Positions 1 through 11,969 of a stretch of DNA of 60,040 bases are shown piece after piece. The number at the start of each line of letters is the position of its first letter. Within the stretch, counting starts at the first letter, position 1. The translations under genes were made by a program, and so were the position numbers. Origin of the DNA: Vulcanimicrobiota bacterium (GTDB lineage: Bacteria > Vulcanimicrobiota > Vulcanimicrobiia > Vulcanimicrobiales > Vulcanimicrobiaceae); assembly GCA_003140215.1 (NCBI GenBank), contig PLJL01000002.1, positions 1 through 60,040 on the forward strand, written 5' to 3'. Under the pieces are notes generated by a model that saw only the letters and a program-made list of their open reading frames with translations, searched no databases and was not told where the DNA came from.

Positions 1-40
1 GACATTTCTACTTGGGGCCGATAACAAGAGCCAAAGGCGC

Positions 41-70
41 TTGACGTTCCCGAGGGCACGGTGCTAGGAT
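41..70 (+). promoter_or_regulatory. rpoB promoter
   Basis: A -35 box TTGACG (41-46) and a -10 box TAGGAT (65-70) are separated by 18 bp. Eight bases after the -10 box an ATG begins the 5-codon mini-ORF, so transcription probably starts at or very near that ATG. The rpoC promoter has the same -10-to-ATG distance. Confidence 0.7.
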
Positions 71-78
71 ACGTCCCT

Positions 79-96
79 ATGCCCCTCGGCGGATAG
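79..96 (+). CDS. Leader mini-ORF of rpoB (5 codons)
   Basis: ATG CCC CTC GGC GGA TAG encodes MPLGG. Its ATG lies 8 nt past the -10 box, so it would be translated leaderless or nearly so. A matching mini-ORF, MPFGR, stands at the same place before rpoC. A hairpin with a T-tract follows within 20 nt. The conserved position and sequence are visible directly; translation and an attenuation role are inferred. It is too short for any homology test. Confidence 0.5.
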   Translation: MPLGG

Positions 97-112
97 CGGC
101 ATATAGAAGCGA

Positions 113-152
113 GCGAGGACACCTCACTCCGGTGGGTCGGTCCTTGCCTTTT
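113..152 (+). terminator. Attenuator-like hairpin in the rpoB leader
   Basis: The arms GCGAGGAC (113-120) and GTCCTTGC (140-147) pair over 8 bp with one G-T wobble, and a smaller stem can form inside the loop. CTTTT follows at 148-152. It lies between the mini-ORF and the rpoB start, so termination here would stop the mRNA before rpoB. The equivalent structure occurs before rpoC. Confidence 0.55.
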
Positions 153-210
153 CGCGTTTGCGGCCCCTCCGAGCGCGCGTGAGCCCACGCAGGAAGACCC
201 CCAGAACAGA

Positions 211-4152
<3,942 letters not shown>

Positions 4153-4173
4153 TCCTCAGTAGCGCCAAACATC

Positions 4174-4205
4174 AAAGGCCCGAGCTGTTGTGGCTCGGGC
4201 CTTTT
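4174..4205 (+). terminator. Rho-independent terminator of rpoB
   Basis: AAAGGCCCGAGC and GCTCGGGCCTTTT flank a 7-nt loop, with a T-run at 4202-4205, 20 nt after the rpoB stop. rpoB is therefore probably transcribed without rpoC. Confidence 0.9.
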
Positions 4206-4223
4206 GTTATCGTGGCGGGGCTC

Positions 4224-4322
4224 GGCGGGGGCGCGACGTTGGTGCACCGGGGACGCTCCCTGCGCGCATCCTGCGCTCCGCGCTTCCGCGACGCCCCTGC
4301 GCACCAACGTCGCGCCCCCGCC
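4224..4322. repeat. Long inverted repeat (22-bp perfect arms)
   Basis: The arms at 4224-4245 and 4301-4322 are perfect reverse complements over 22 bp. They enclose about 55 bp, which itself pairs partly (GGGG and CCCC tracts). No ORF is credible inside. It lies between the rpoB terminator and the next terminator. It may be a small non-autonomous or REP-like element, but no second copy was recognised in the window. Confidence 0.65.
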
Positions 4323-4400
4323 TCCCGGCTTCATGTCATGCTGAGCCGTCCTGAGCCACGTCGAAGGACGAAGCATGGGCCACGATCGTTCACCTTGATG

Positions 4401-4443
4401 AAAAAAGGTTCGTGCGCTCACCCGTTGCGCACGAACCCTTTTT
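4401..4443. terminator. Bidirectional terminator after the HD-GYP gene
   Basis: GGTTCGTGCGC (4407-4417) pairs perfectly with 4427-4437 across a 9-nt loop. A6 lies on the left (4401-4406) and T5 on the right (4439-4443), so it can work on both strands. It would end the minus-strand HD-GYP transcript. The rest of 4153-4465 holds only the rpoB terminator, the inverted repeat and part of a dispersed repeat. Confidence 0.85.
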
Positions 4444-4465
4444 GGCCCACACCCGAGTAGGGGCC

Positions 4466-5434
4466 TCACCCGTGGGCGACTTCCTGCCTTCCGTGCTTAC
4501 GTGGTGCTTCCAGCATCGCGATCATCGCGTCGACGACGCTCGCGTCCCATTGCGTTCCGCGACCAGCGCGGAGAATCTCCATCGCCTCGCGCTGACCGAT
4601 CGCGGGGCGATACGGTCTTGCGCTGATCATCGCGTGGAACGCATCGGCGACCGCGACGACGCGCGCCTCGAACGGGATCTGCTCGCCGCTGAGTCCGTAC
4701 GGATAGCCTTGGCCGTCCCAACGTTCGTGGTGCGCGCGCACGATCGGGGCGTACGCGGCCAGCGTCGGCAGCGCGGCCAAGATCTCGGCCCCGTACTCGG
4801 CGTGCTTTTGCATCTCGACCCATTCCGCTTCGTTCAGCGGTCCGGGCTTGAAGAGGATCGCATCCGGCGTGGCGATCTTGCCGATGTCGTGCAGCACGCC
4901 GGCCTTGAAGATGACGTCGGTAGTCGCCGGGGAGAGCTTCATCTGTTCCGAGAGCCGGCGGCACCAGGCGCCGGTCGCATACGAATGGGCGCAGGTCGCC
5001 TCGTCGCGCGCCTTGAGCATCGCGAGCACGCCTTCGATGACCGAGCTGGCCGCTCGCTGCGGGTCGGGCAGCCGCGGAGCTGCAGTCTGCGGGAACGCTT
5101 CGGCGACGTTCGCCTTGACGATCTCGAGGAATACCAGCAGCGCCGAGAAGTCGTACTCTACGGAATCTCCCGCTTCAGCGATCACGTCGCAGCTGCTGCT
5201 CACGAGGTCGAGGAGGACCGGTAGCGCGTAGGCGCCCCGGGCCATCCGAGCCCACGCCACGACCGCATCGGGACTCGCCGCTTCGAGTGCGGAGCCGAGT
5301 GCCGAGACCAGCGAGCGAACGATGAGGAGCGACGCCTGTCCCGCGGAGCGGGGCGCGAGACGGTCCAGGACCGCGTCTGCGACGACGGCCCGAGTCTCAA
5401 CCAGACGACGCGCAAGCGCCGATCGACCTTCCAT
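4466..5434 (-). CDS. HD-GYP domain protein (probable cyclic-di-GMP phosphodiesterase)
   Basis: 322 aa from the ATG at 5434. That start is preferred because GGAAAGGG lies at good distance, while the longer frame to 5491 needs a GTG and overlaps the upstream micropeptide. Residues 1-140 are helical with no recognised domain. From about 145 there is a complete HD-GYP domain: HDIGK with the metal-binding HD at 182-183, HHERWDGQGYP with HH at 235-236 and GYP at 243-245, then a VADAFHAM helix. The family hydrolyses cyclic di-GMP to pGpG or GMP. No receiver or membrane segment is visible, so the N-terminal region may be a sensor of unknown type. It probably shares a transcript with the micropeptide and perhaps the LuxR-type gene upstream. 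Confidence 0.92.
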   Translation of the reverse strand: MEGRSALARRLVETRAVVADAVLDRLAPRSAGQASLLIVRSLVSALGSALEAASPDAVVAWARMARGAYALPVLLDLVSSSCDVIAEAGDSVEYDFSALLVFLEIVKANVAEAFPQTAAPRLPDPQRAASSVIEGVLAMLKARDEATCAHSYATGAWCRRLSEQMKLSPATTDVIFKAGVLHDIGKIATPDAILFKPGPLNEAEWVEMQKHAEYGAEILAALPTLAAYAPIVRAHHERWDGQGYPYGLSGEQIPFEARVVAVADAFHAMISARPYRPAIGQREAMEILRAGRGTQWDASVVDAMIAMLEAPRKHGRQEVAHG

Positions 5435-5463
5435 GGTGCTACACCCTTTCCGAAACAGAGTTG

Positions 5464-5526
5464 TCAGCCGCCCATCGGCGGGACGAGGCACGCGACCGTT
5501 GCGATAATCAGCAGCGCGTCGATCAT
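5464..5526 (-). CDS. Hydrophobic micropeptide, 20 aa
   Basis: This short ORF has the best ribosome-binding site of the area: AAGGAG, then 7-8 nt, then ATG at 5526. The peptide begins MIDALLIIATVACLV and ends PPMGG. It is one hydrophobic stretch long enough to sit in a membrane, closed by a Pro/Gly tail. It ends 29 nt before the preferred HD-GYP start, so it could couple translation to that gene or act as a small membrane partner. No known family is recognised. The strong Shine-Dalgarno is the main argument for expression. Confidence 0.5.
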   Translation of the reverse strand: MIDALLIIATVACLVPPMGG

Positions 5527-5618
5527 AAGGACTCTCCTTGACAGGCGGGGGACGCCTTCACCCTATCAAGGTGTGCAGATGAGCACACTCGTCCGAAAGG
5601 ACGAGGCCGTTCTCGCCC

Positions 5619-8225
5619 TCAGATCAGGTTGCGGCGCCTCGCGGCCGCGACAGCCTCGCCGCGGCTCGCACAGACCAGCTTGCGCAGGATCGCCGAGACG
5701 TGGGTTCGGACGGTATTGACCGTGCGGCGCTGGTCGTCTGCGATCGCCTGGTTACTCAGGCCGCGACCCATCGCTTGGAGAACGAGCAGTTCGACTGGCG
5801 TGAGCACCTCAGGCGCTGCGGCGGTTTCCGCCTGCGCTCTGTGCTGGACGACCGACTCAACGAAGCGCGCAATTCCCGCCACTCCGGCGAGCCGCATTTC
5901 GCGCAGCGAAGCCTCCATCTGCTCCGGCACCCGATTGAGCAGCGCGGTGAGAAAGCCCGCGAAGGGCTTGAGATCGGGCGTCGGTGCGCGGAGCGCCCGC
6001 AAGCCCTTGTAAGCCAACGCGTTTCGCTCTAGGATGGCGTTTGCGAGGATCGCAAATCTGTCGGCAACCCCGCGCACGCGGTCGAACATCGCGCGGCTGT
6101 CGGAGTCGGCCGTCACCGCCGCGTCGTATCGGACCAGCGCCTCGAGTGCCTCGGAACGAGACGCCAGCGCCGCGAAGACGCACGCCAAGAGAGCCTGCCG
6201 CAGGCGGTTCTGGTATGGCGTCAGGTCGCGCTCGGCCATGCTCGAGAGCAGGATCTGGACCTCTTTGAACTGCCCGGTCCAGCCCAGCGTGAGCGCGCGT
6301 CCGTACGCATAGCCGATGAGCCCGACCGGTCCGCGGTATGCGAGCACCGCCAGTTCGCGTTCAACCTCGGCCACGCGTTCGGCGTTACCGCGCTCCGCTT
6401 CGAACTGAATGAGGGTGCGCAGCCCGTAGGCGCGGGTCTGCGGGTCACCGGCCTTCTCGGCGTTGGCGGCGATTTGCGCCGCGAACCAGGCCGCGACCGG
6501 TATCCGGCCGGCGAAGGCGTGGAGCGCAGACAGGGTGCTGAAGAAGCGTGCTGCGGCGCCGAAGGCGCCGACATCGATCGCCAATCGCGTTGCTTCGCGG
6601 GTGTAGTATTCGGCGGCCGACTCGTCGGAGGCGTAGAACGCGACCGTTCCGGCGCGGCCGAACGTGCGCGCGCGCAGCTCGTCGTCGCCGAATTCGGCCA
6701 ATGACAGCGCTTCGGTGATCGCGACGTGCGCCTCGTCGTGGCGGCCCGCCAGCGCGTAGGTCATCGCGAGCATCCCCAGGACCGCCGCCCGCTCCGTGGG
6801 TTCGAGGTCGTTGCGATCGCGCAGCGATTCGAGCACCGGGACGCCGTCGAAACGGCCCTGCTGGTAGAGCAACAGCGCATAGCGCGTCGCGACGGCCACG
6901 CGGAACGTGACGTCGTCGCTGAGGCGGTCCAGCACGGCGGCGTACCAGCGTTCGGCTTGGTCGACCCGGCCGTGCGCGTCTTCGATCGCCGCGCGGACGG
7001 CGAGCACGCGTGGGTTCGACTTCGCGACCGTGGCGGGAAGCGCGCGTAGCGCGCGCTCGACGATGTCGAAGCAGCCCTTTTCCAGCAGCCCGAAGTTGTA
7101 TGCCGCCAAGACGCGTTCGATCTCGGTAGCTGCGCGTGCGTCGACGAACCGCTCGAGCGCTTCGCCGAACATCTCCATTTTCTCGAGCAGCCGGCCGGCG
7201 GTGACCTGGGCGTCGCGCAAGGCTTCGTCGCCTTCGAGCTGGACTTGGCGCTGCACGAAATCGCGGAACAGGTCGTGGAGCTTATAGACCCCCGCGTCGA
7301 GGACGCTGATGAAGGCTACGCGCTCGCGCAGTGATTCGATGATCGCGGCGGCGTCGTCGAATCCGGCGGCGACCGCGAGGCGCGTTTCGAGCCGCGGTAA
7401 GAACGCGGCCGTGCGCAAGAAGCGGCGGATGCGCTCGTCGAGCGAGTGCCACACCTGCTCGGCGAGATACCGGTAGACCATCTCGCGCGTCCCGGCCGAG
7501 ACGGCGCGCAGGTCGCTGGCGCGCGTCGAGGTCCGCAGGGCGAAGGTCAGCGCCGCAGGCCAGCCGTCGACCAGCCCCAGGATCTGTTCCAACTCCTCGT
7601 CGCGCACCGAGACGCGCGTCGCGCGCGCGCTCTGCTTGGCTTCGTCGACGGTAAAGCGCAGGTCGACCGCGTCGACGACGAGGTCCGACTCACCATAGGC
7701 GAGCCAGGATGCGACGGGCAGCTGCAAGGGGCTGCGCGAGGAGAAGAACCAGCGCGGCCCGTCCTTGGTGCGATCGACCAGGGTGGTGAGGAAGCGCGAC
7801 ACTTCCGGATCGCCCTCGCCGTTGTGCAGGTCGTCGATGACGATGAGGGTGTCCAGCGTGCGGACGTGCGTTGCCACCCAGGCTGCGAGCTCCCGGCCCG
7901 GAGCGTCGGACTTGCGTGCGCCGTCGAGCGCCGTCGCGAGCGAGCGCCGCAGCGCCGGGACGACGGTTTCGAGCGCGTCGGCGAACCCGCGCACGAACGG
8001 CAACAGCGTCGTCGCGTCGGTCGGGACGTCGTACACGATCGATGCCGGTACGGTCACCAGGAATTGGCGCAGCGCGACCGACTTGCCGAAGCCCGCGGGG
8101 GCGATGATCATCGCGATACGGTATTGCGCCGCGGTGGCCAAGCGGTCGAGCACGCGTGGCCGATCGATCGGACGGAAGACTCCGCCGAGATCTGGACGAC
8201 CGTCAGACGCAACGCTACGGATCAA
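5619..8225 (-). CDS. Large ATP-binding LuxR-family (MalT-like) transcriptional regulator
   Basis: 868 aa with the STAND/LAL layout: an N-terminal NTPase (Walker A APAGFGKS at about 42-49, Walker B LIVIDDLHN near 155), a winged-helix-like linker, a long alpha-helical TPR-like middle (about 350-790) and a C-terminal LuxR HTH (about 805-868, LTPVELLVLQAMGRGLSNQAIA followed by TVRTHV). In this family inducer and ATP binding drive oligomerisation and DNA binding; the inducer here is unknown. The annotated start is a TTG, and no better in-frame start precedes the Walker A. The micropeptide and HD-GYP genes follow on the same strand after 90 nt, which hold a small GNRA-loop hairpin (5588-5605) without a T-tract. 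Read-through is therefore possible. Confidence 0.9.
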   Translation of the reverse strand: MIRSVASDGRPDLGGVFRPIDRPRVLDRLATAAQYRIAMIIAPAGFGKSVALRQFLVTVPASIVYDVPTDATTLLPFVRGFADALETVVPALRRSLATALDGARKSDAPGRELAAWVATHVRTLDTLIVIDDLHNGEGDPEVSRFLTTLVDRTKDGPRWFFSSRSPLQLPVASWLAYGESDLVVDAVDLRFTVDEAKQSARATRVSVRDEELEQILGLVDGWPAALTFALRTSTRASDLRAVSAGTREMVYRYLAEQVWHSLDERIRRFLRTAAFLPRLETRLAVAAGFDDAAAIIESLRERVAFISVLDAGVYKLHDLFRDFVQRQVQLEGDEALRDAQVTAGRLLEKMEMFGEALERFVDARAATEIERVLAAYNFGLLEKGCFDIVERALRALPATVAKSNPRVLAVRAAIEDAHGRVDQAERWYAAVLDRLSDDVTFRVAVATRYALLLYQQGRFDGVPVLESLRDRNDLEPTERAAVLGMLAMTYALAGRHDEAHVAITEALSLAEFGDDELRARTFGRAGTVAFYASDESAAEYYTREATRLAIDVGAFGAAARFFSTLSALHAFAGRIPVAAWFAAQIAANAEKAGDPQTRAYGLRTLIQFEAERGNAERVAEVERELAVLAYRGPVGLIGYAYGRALTLGWTGQFKEVQILLSSMAERDLTPYQNRLRQALLACVFAALASRSEALEALVRYDAAVTADSDSRAMFDRVRGVADRFAILANAILERNALAYKGLRALRAPTPDLKPFAGFLTALLNRVPEQMEASLREMRLAGVAGIARFVESVVQHRAQAETAAAPEVLTPVELLVLQAMGRGLSNQAIADDQRRTVNTVRTHVSAILRKLVCASRGEAVAAARRRNLI

Positions 8226-8373
8226 CTCGACCGCACCCTACTCCCCGTCTGGGAAGCGCCCCTGGTCCCTTCCGGCCACGAAACGGGTAGGCACGACCAT
8301 TCTTAACGATTCGCGCCGAGCGCCCCGACTACGAATATCGTCCGCTCGCTCGCCCAGCGCGAGGCCCCCGGGG

Positions 8374-8949
8374 CTAGCTGCGTTCGCGCGAGATCAGGCG
8401 CAGGTACCGCCGCGGCTCGAAGGACCCGTCGGCGTCGATGCGCCGGAAGGCCTCCTCGCGGATCTGCCCGGCTAGCTCGCGGCGCTGGCGCATCGCGGCT
8501 TCCAGCTCGCGAAAGGCGCGCTCGAAGTCGTCGCCCTCGACCGACCCGATCTGCTTCTTGAGGCGGTCGATGTCGCCGCTGAGCCGGCCCTGGAGCTCGT
8601 GGCTCACCTCGCGCTCGGTCTGCAGGATGCGGCTGAGCAGTGCGTTGAGCTCCTCGACGGAGGGCAGCCCGAAGGCCGCCCGCGCGGGCTCGTGCGAGGG
8701 CGCGGCCGCGGCCCGCATCGGACGTGGCTTGTTGCCCGGGCGCGGTGCGTCGAACGCGGGATACACCCGGATGATCGACTTGATCCGCTGCGGCCCTTTG
8801 GGTGACTGCAACCCCTCGGCGATGCCGGCCATGATGAGCCGCGACCGGAGTGCCGTATCGTTGATGACCCGCAGATGCTGCGGCTCGATGCCGACGGGCC
8901 GGCGGTTGGGTCCAAAGAAGTCATCGTCGCGCGCCAAGGGTAGGCTCAT
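8374..8949 (-). CDS. Hypothetical coiled-coil protein
   Basis: 191 aa from the ATG at 8949, chosen because GGGAGAAGG lies just upstream; an in-frame start at 9000 would add 17 residues. Residues 1-70 hold a basic region (RRPVGIEPQHLRVIND, SRLIMAGIAEGLQ) and 70-100 are Pro/Ala-rich. From about 100 onwards it is a charged alpha-helical coiled coil (SVEELNALLSRILQTEREV, then heptads to the end). No signal peptide or membrane segment is seen. I do not recognise the family. Codon use matches the neighbours, and the frame is closed on the LuxR-like side by 148 nt of noncoding sequence. Confidence 0.7.
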   Translation of the reverse strand: MSLPLARDDDFFGPNRRPVGIEPQHLRVINDTALRSRLIMAGIAEGLQSPKGPQRIKSIIRVYPAFDAPRPGNKPRPMRAAAAPSHEPARAAFGLPSVEELNALLSRILQTEREVSHELQGRLSGDIDRLKKQIGSVEGDDFERAFRELEAAMRQRRELAGQIREEAFRRIDADGSFEPRRYLRLISRERS

Positions 8950-9039
8950 CGCCTTCTCCCAGAGATTGGCGCGCGCACTCCGAGTGCCATTCACAAGCAA
9001 CCCGGTTACGTCACGGGTTACACGTCACCTTGTGGGGGT

Positions 9040-9225
9040 TCAACCTTCATCGGGGCCCACGAGGCCGGCGTCGATCTCGGTGGCGGTGATCGAGCGCTCA
9101 CCCGAGAGCATCCCGGTGTCGTCTGCGGCCATGACCGCGTCGTCGAACTGGTCGAGCATGCCGCCGTCGGCCGGAGTGTCGTCGTCGCCGTCGGTGGGCT
9201 CGGTGGTAACGAGGTCGTCGTTCAT
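9040..9225 (-). CDS. Small acidic hypothetical protein
   Basis: 61 aa, strongly acidic, with clustered Asp (PTDGDDDTPADGG) and Met-Leu motifs (GGMLDQFDDAV, TGMLSGERS). No Shine-Dalgarno is obvious. It lies 90 nt upstream of the coiled-coil gene on the same strand and may be its operon partner. No family is recognised. An overlapping frame at 9098-9283 is Arg-rich and looks like a shadow. Confidence 0.45.
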   Translation of the reverse strand: MNDDLVTTEPTDGDDDTPADGGMLDQFDDAVMAADDTGMLSGERSITATEIDAGLVGPDEG

Positions 9226-9303
9226 ACCGGGCGTCTACCCGGCTAACGAGCGGTCGAGGCCTCGTGCAGGGGCCGCGGCGCATCAGTCCGGAAAGTTTCG
9301 GAG

Positions 9304-11961
9304 ATGCCCATTCGTCTCGAGCGGCTTGCGCTTGCTGCCGCAGTTGTTTTCTGCGCCTCGCCCGCTGCCGCCAGCGCGCCCTTCACCTTCGAGTCCGCGC
9401 CGGGGCAGTTGCCCAAGACCGTGGTCCCGATCGACTATCGAATCGCCATCGTTCCCGACGCGCAGACCCGAACGCTCACCGGCACCGAGACGATCCTGGT
9501 CGAGGTCCGTGCGCCCGTCCGCACGATCGTGTTCAACTCGCTCAACGAGCGGCTGACGCGCGTCACGCTCGACGGGGTGCCGGCGGCGGGCGTTGCGAGC
9601 GATGACGCCAAGCAGATCACGACGGTGACGCTGGCGCGTGACGCCGCGGTGGGCCGCCACACGCTTGCGTTCGCGTACACCGGCAAGCTCGAGAGCGCGC
9701 CGCAGGGCCTGTTCGTTCAGCCCTACCGGTCCGGAACAACCAGCGGTACGATGATCTCGACGCAGTTCGAGGCCACCGACGCGCGGCGCATGTTCCCGTG
9801 CTGGGACGAGCCGGCATTCCGCGCCACCTTTGTGTTGACGTCGACGGTGCCGGCGAGCTGGAGCAACGTCTCGAACATGCCGGTGCAGTCGCGCAGCGTG
9901 CACGGCGCGCTGGCCACCACGACCTTCGTGCGTTCGCCCAAGATGCCGACGTATTTGGTCGAGTACTCCGCGGGCGATCTCGCACACATCGACGCGACCG
10001 CGCGCGGCAAGACCTTCGGCGTGTGGGCCGTGCGTGGCCAGGAACAAGACGGCGCGTTTGCGCTGGCCAACGCCCAGGAAATCTTGGCCGACTACGACGC
10101 CTACTTCGGCGTCCCGTACCCGCTGCCCAAGCTCGACTCGATCGCGGTCCCCGGCGGCTTCCAGGGCGCGATGGAAAACTGGGGCGCGATCACCTACAAC
10201 GATCAGGCGCTGCTGTTGCCGCCCAACTCGACGTTGGCCCGTCGCCAGCGCATCTACAGCATCATGGCGCACGAGATGGCGCACCAGTGGAACGGCGACT
10301 TGGTGACGATGGGTTGGTGGGACGACATCTGGCTCAACGAGAGCTTCGCGTCGTGGATGGCCGCCAAGCAGACGGCGCTGCGCAACCCGTCTTGGAATTG
10401 GTGGGAGCGTCAGGACGTCAGCAAGGAGCGGGCGATGAACGCCGACGCGCAGCCCAGCTCGCACGCCATCGAGCAGCACGTCGTCAACGAGCTCGAAGCG
10501 CAAGCGTCGTTCGACAGCGCGATCACCTACAACAAGGGGCAGGCGTTCTTGCGCATGCTCGAAGCGTATCTGGGCGAAGACACCTTTCGCGCCGGCATTC
10601 GCTTCTATATCAAGGACCGCGCGTACTCCAACGCGACCAGCGGCGATTTGTGGAAGGCGCTGAGCGCGGCGAGCGGTCAGGATGTCGAAAAGATCGCATC
10701 GGGCTGGACGACCCAACCCGGCTTCCCCGTCGTCGGCGTGCGCGCGATCTGCGACGCGGCCGGGAACCGCACCATCGCGTTGTCACAGAAACGGTTTCTG
10801 CTCGACGGCAGCGATCCGAAGAATCCGCGCTGGAACGTCCCGATGGACATCCGTTCGGGGGCGGGCACAGCCCAGCGCGTGATGTTCACTACCGATGGAC
10901 AGACCGTCGCCGCGGGTCGGTGCGCCGAGGCGCTCAGCGCGAACGCCGGTGACATTGGATTCTATCGCGTCGCTTATGACGACGCGACGGCCGCAGCGAA
11001 TCTCAAGAATTTCGGCACGCTGCCCGACGCCGACAAGATCGCGATGCTCGACGATCAGTGGGCGCTGGCGCAAGCGAATCAAGCGCCGTTGGCGTCGTTT
11101 CTGTCGCTGGCGTCGTCGATGCGCGGCAACCTCGACGTTCGCGCGTGGGAGGAGATCGTCACCGCGTTGGGCGCGCTCGAACGCGACGAGCGTGGGGCGC
11201 CGGGCCACGACGCCTTCGCGGCGTACGCGCGTTCGGTGATCCACCCGGTCTACGCCACGCTGGGCTGGGACGCCAAATCGGACGAAGACCCCTCGACGCA
11301 GACCCTGCGCCAAACGGTGCTCGAGAGCCTCGGCTCTTGGGGTGATCCGGCGGTCGTTGCCGATGCACGCCGACGCTTCGGGCGCTTTGCAAACGAAGTC
11401 GCGCTCAAGGGCTTCGCCGCCGGCGAAGTGGTGCTGGGAGCGGAGGACCAGGGCGTAGTGCTCCCGATCGTCGCCGCGAACGCCGATCAGGCGACCTTCG
11501 ACCAGCTACACGCCGTCGCTAAGGCTTCAACCGATGAAGCGCAAGTACGCCGGACCTACGGGGCGCTGGCGGCGGTACGCGATCCTCAGCTCGCCCAGCA
11601 AGCGCTCGACATCTTCATGTCGTCCGAGCTGCCGCCTCAGGCAGCGGGCGTGCGGGGCCGCTTCGTCGTAGCCATGGCCGGCTGGAACCCGGAGCTGACG
11701 TGGCGTTTCTACCAGGCTCACGCCGACGTGCTGCTGGGATCGCAATCGACGTTCGTGCGGGCGATGTCGTTGTCGAACGTCCCCGCGACGTTTTGGAACG
11801 CGGCACCGCTGGACGAGCTGGAAGCGTACACCAACGCGCACGTCCCGACGATCGCCGCGGCGTTCGTGGCGCGCGGCATGGAACGCGCGCGGATGTCGCT
11901 CGCGCTCAAACAACGCCTCATCCCCGCCGCCGACGCCTACGTCGCCGCGCACCGCCCATAG
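9304..11961 (+). CDS. Secreted M1 family aminopeptidase (first copy)
   Basis: 885 aa zinc aminopeptidase of the ERAP/PepN superfamily. It opens with a Sec signal peptide (MPIRLERLALAAAVVFCASPAAAS). The exopeptidase motif GAMENWG precedes HEMAH (His323, His327), and the third zinc ligand Glu lies exactly 18 residues on (WLNESFASWM), so the active site is complete. A C-terminal ERAP1-like helical domain follows to the end. A GGAG sits close before the ATG. The next gene is a paralogue of the same length and layout, 8 nt downstream, so the two form a tandem duplication in one operon. Exact substrate preference cannot be read from sequence. Confidence 0.95.
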   Translation: MPIRLERLALAAAVVFCASPAAASAPFTFESAPGQLPKTVVPIDYRIAIVPDAQTRTLTGTETILVEVRAPVRTIVFNSLNERLTRVTLDGVPAAGVASDDAKQITTVTLARDAAVGRHTLAFAYTGKLESAPQGLFVQPYRSGTTSGTMISTQFEATDARRMFPCWDEPAFRATFVLTSTVPASWSNVSNMPVQSRSVHGALATTTFVRSPKMPTYLVEYSAGDLAHIDATARGKTFGVWAVRGQEQDGAFALANAQEILADYDAYFGVPYPLPKLDSIAVPGGFQGAMENWGAITYNDQALLLPPNSTLARRQRIYSIMAHEMAHQWNGDLVTMGWWDDIWLNESFASWMAAKQTALRNPSWNWWERQDVSKERAMNADAQPSSHAIEQHVVNELEAQASFDSAITYNKGQAFLRMLEAYLGEDTFRAGIRFYIKDRAYSNATSGDLWKALSAASGQDVEKIASGWTTQPGFPVVGVRAICDAAGNRTIALSQKRFLLDGSDPKNPRWNVPMDIRSGAGTAQRVMFTTDGQTVAAGRCAEALSANAGDIGFYRVAYDDATAAANLKNFGTLPDADKIAMLDDQWALAQANQAPLASFLSLASSMRGNLDVRAWEEIVTALGALERDERGAPGHDAFAAYARSVIHPVYATLGWDAKSDEDPSTQTLRQTVLESLGSWGDPAVVADARRRFGRFANEVALKGFAAGEVVLGAEDQGVVLPIVAANADQATFDQLHAVAKASTDEAQVRRTYGALAAVRDPQLAQQALDIFMSSELPPQAAGVRGRFVVAMAGWNPELTWRFYQAHADVLLGSQSTFVRAMSLSNVPATFWNAAPLDELEAYTNAHVPTIAAAFVARGMERARMSLALKQRLIPAADAYVAAHRP

Positions 11962-11969
11962 TGAGTGTC

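Noticed and set aside
5588..5605. Terminator after the LuxR-type gene
   Set aside because: CTCGTCC-GAAA-GGACGAG is a good hairpin, but no T-tract follows on the minus strand, so it is not called a terminator.
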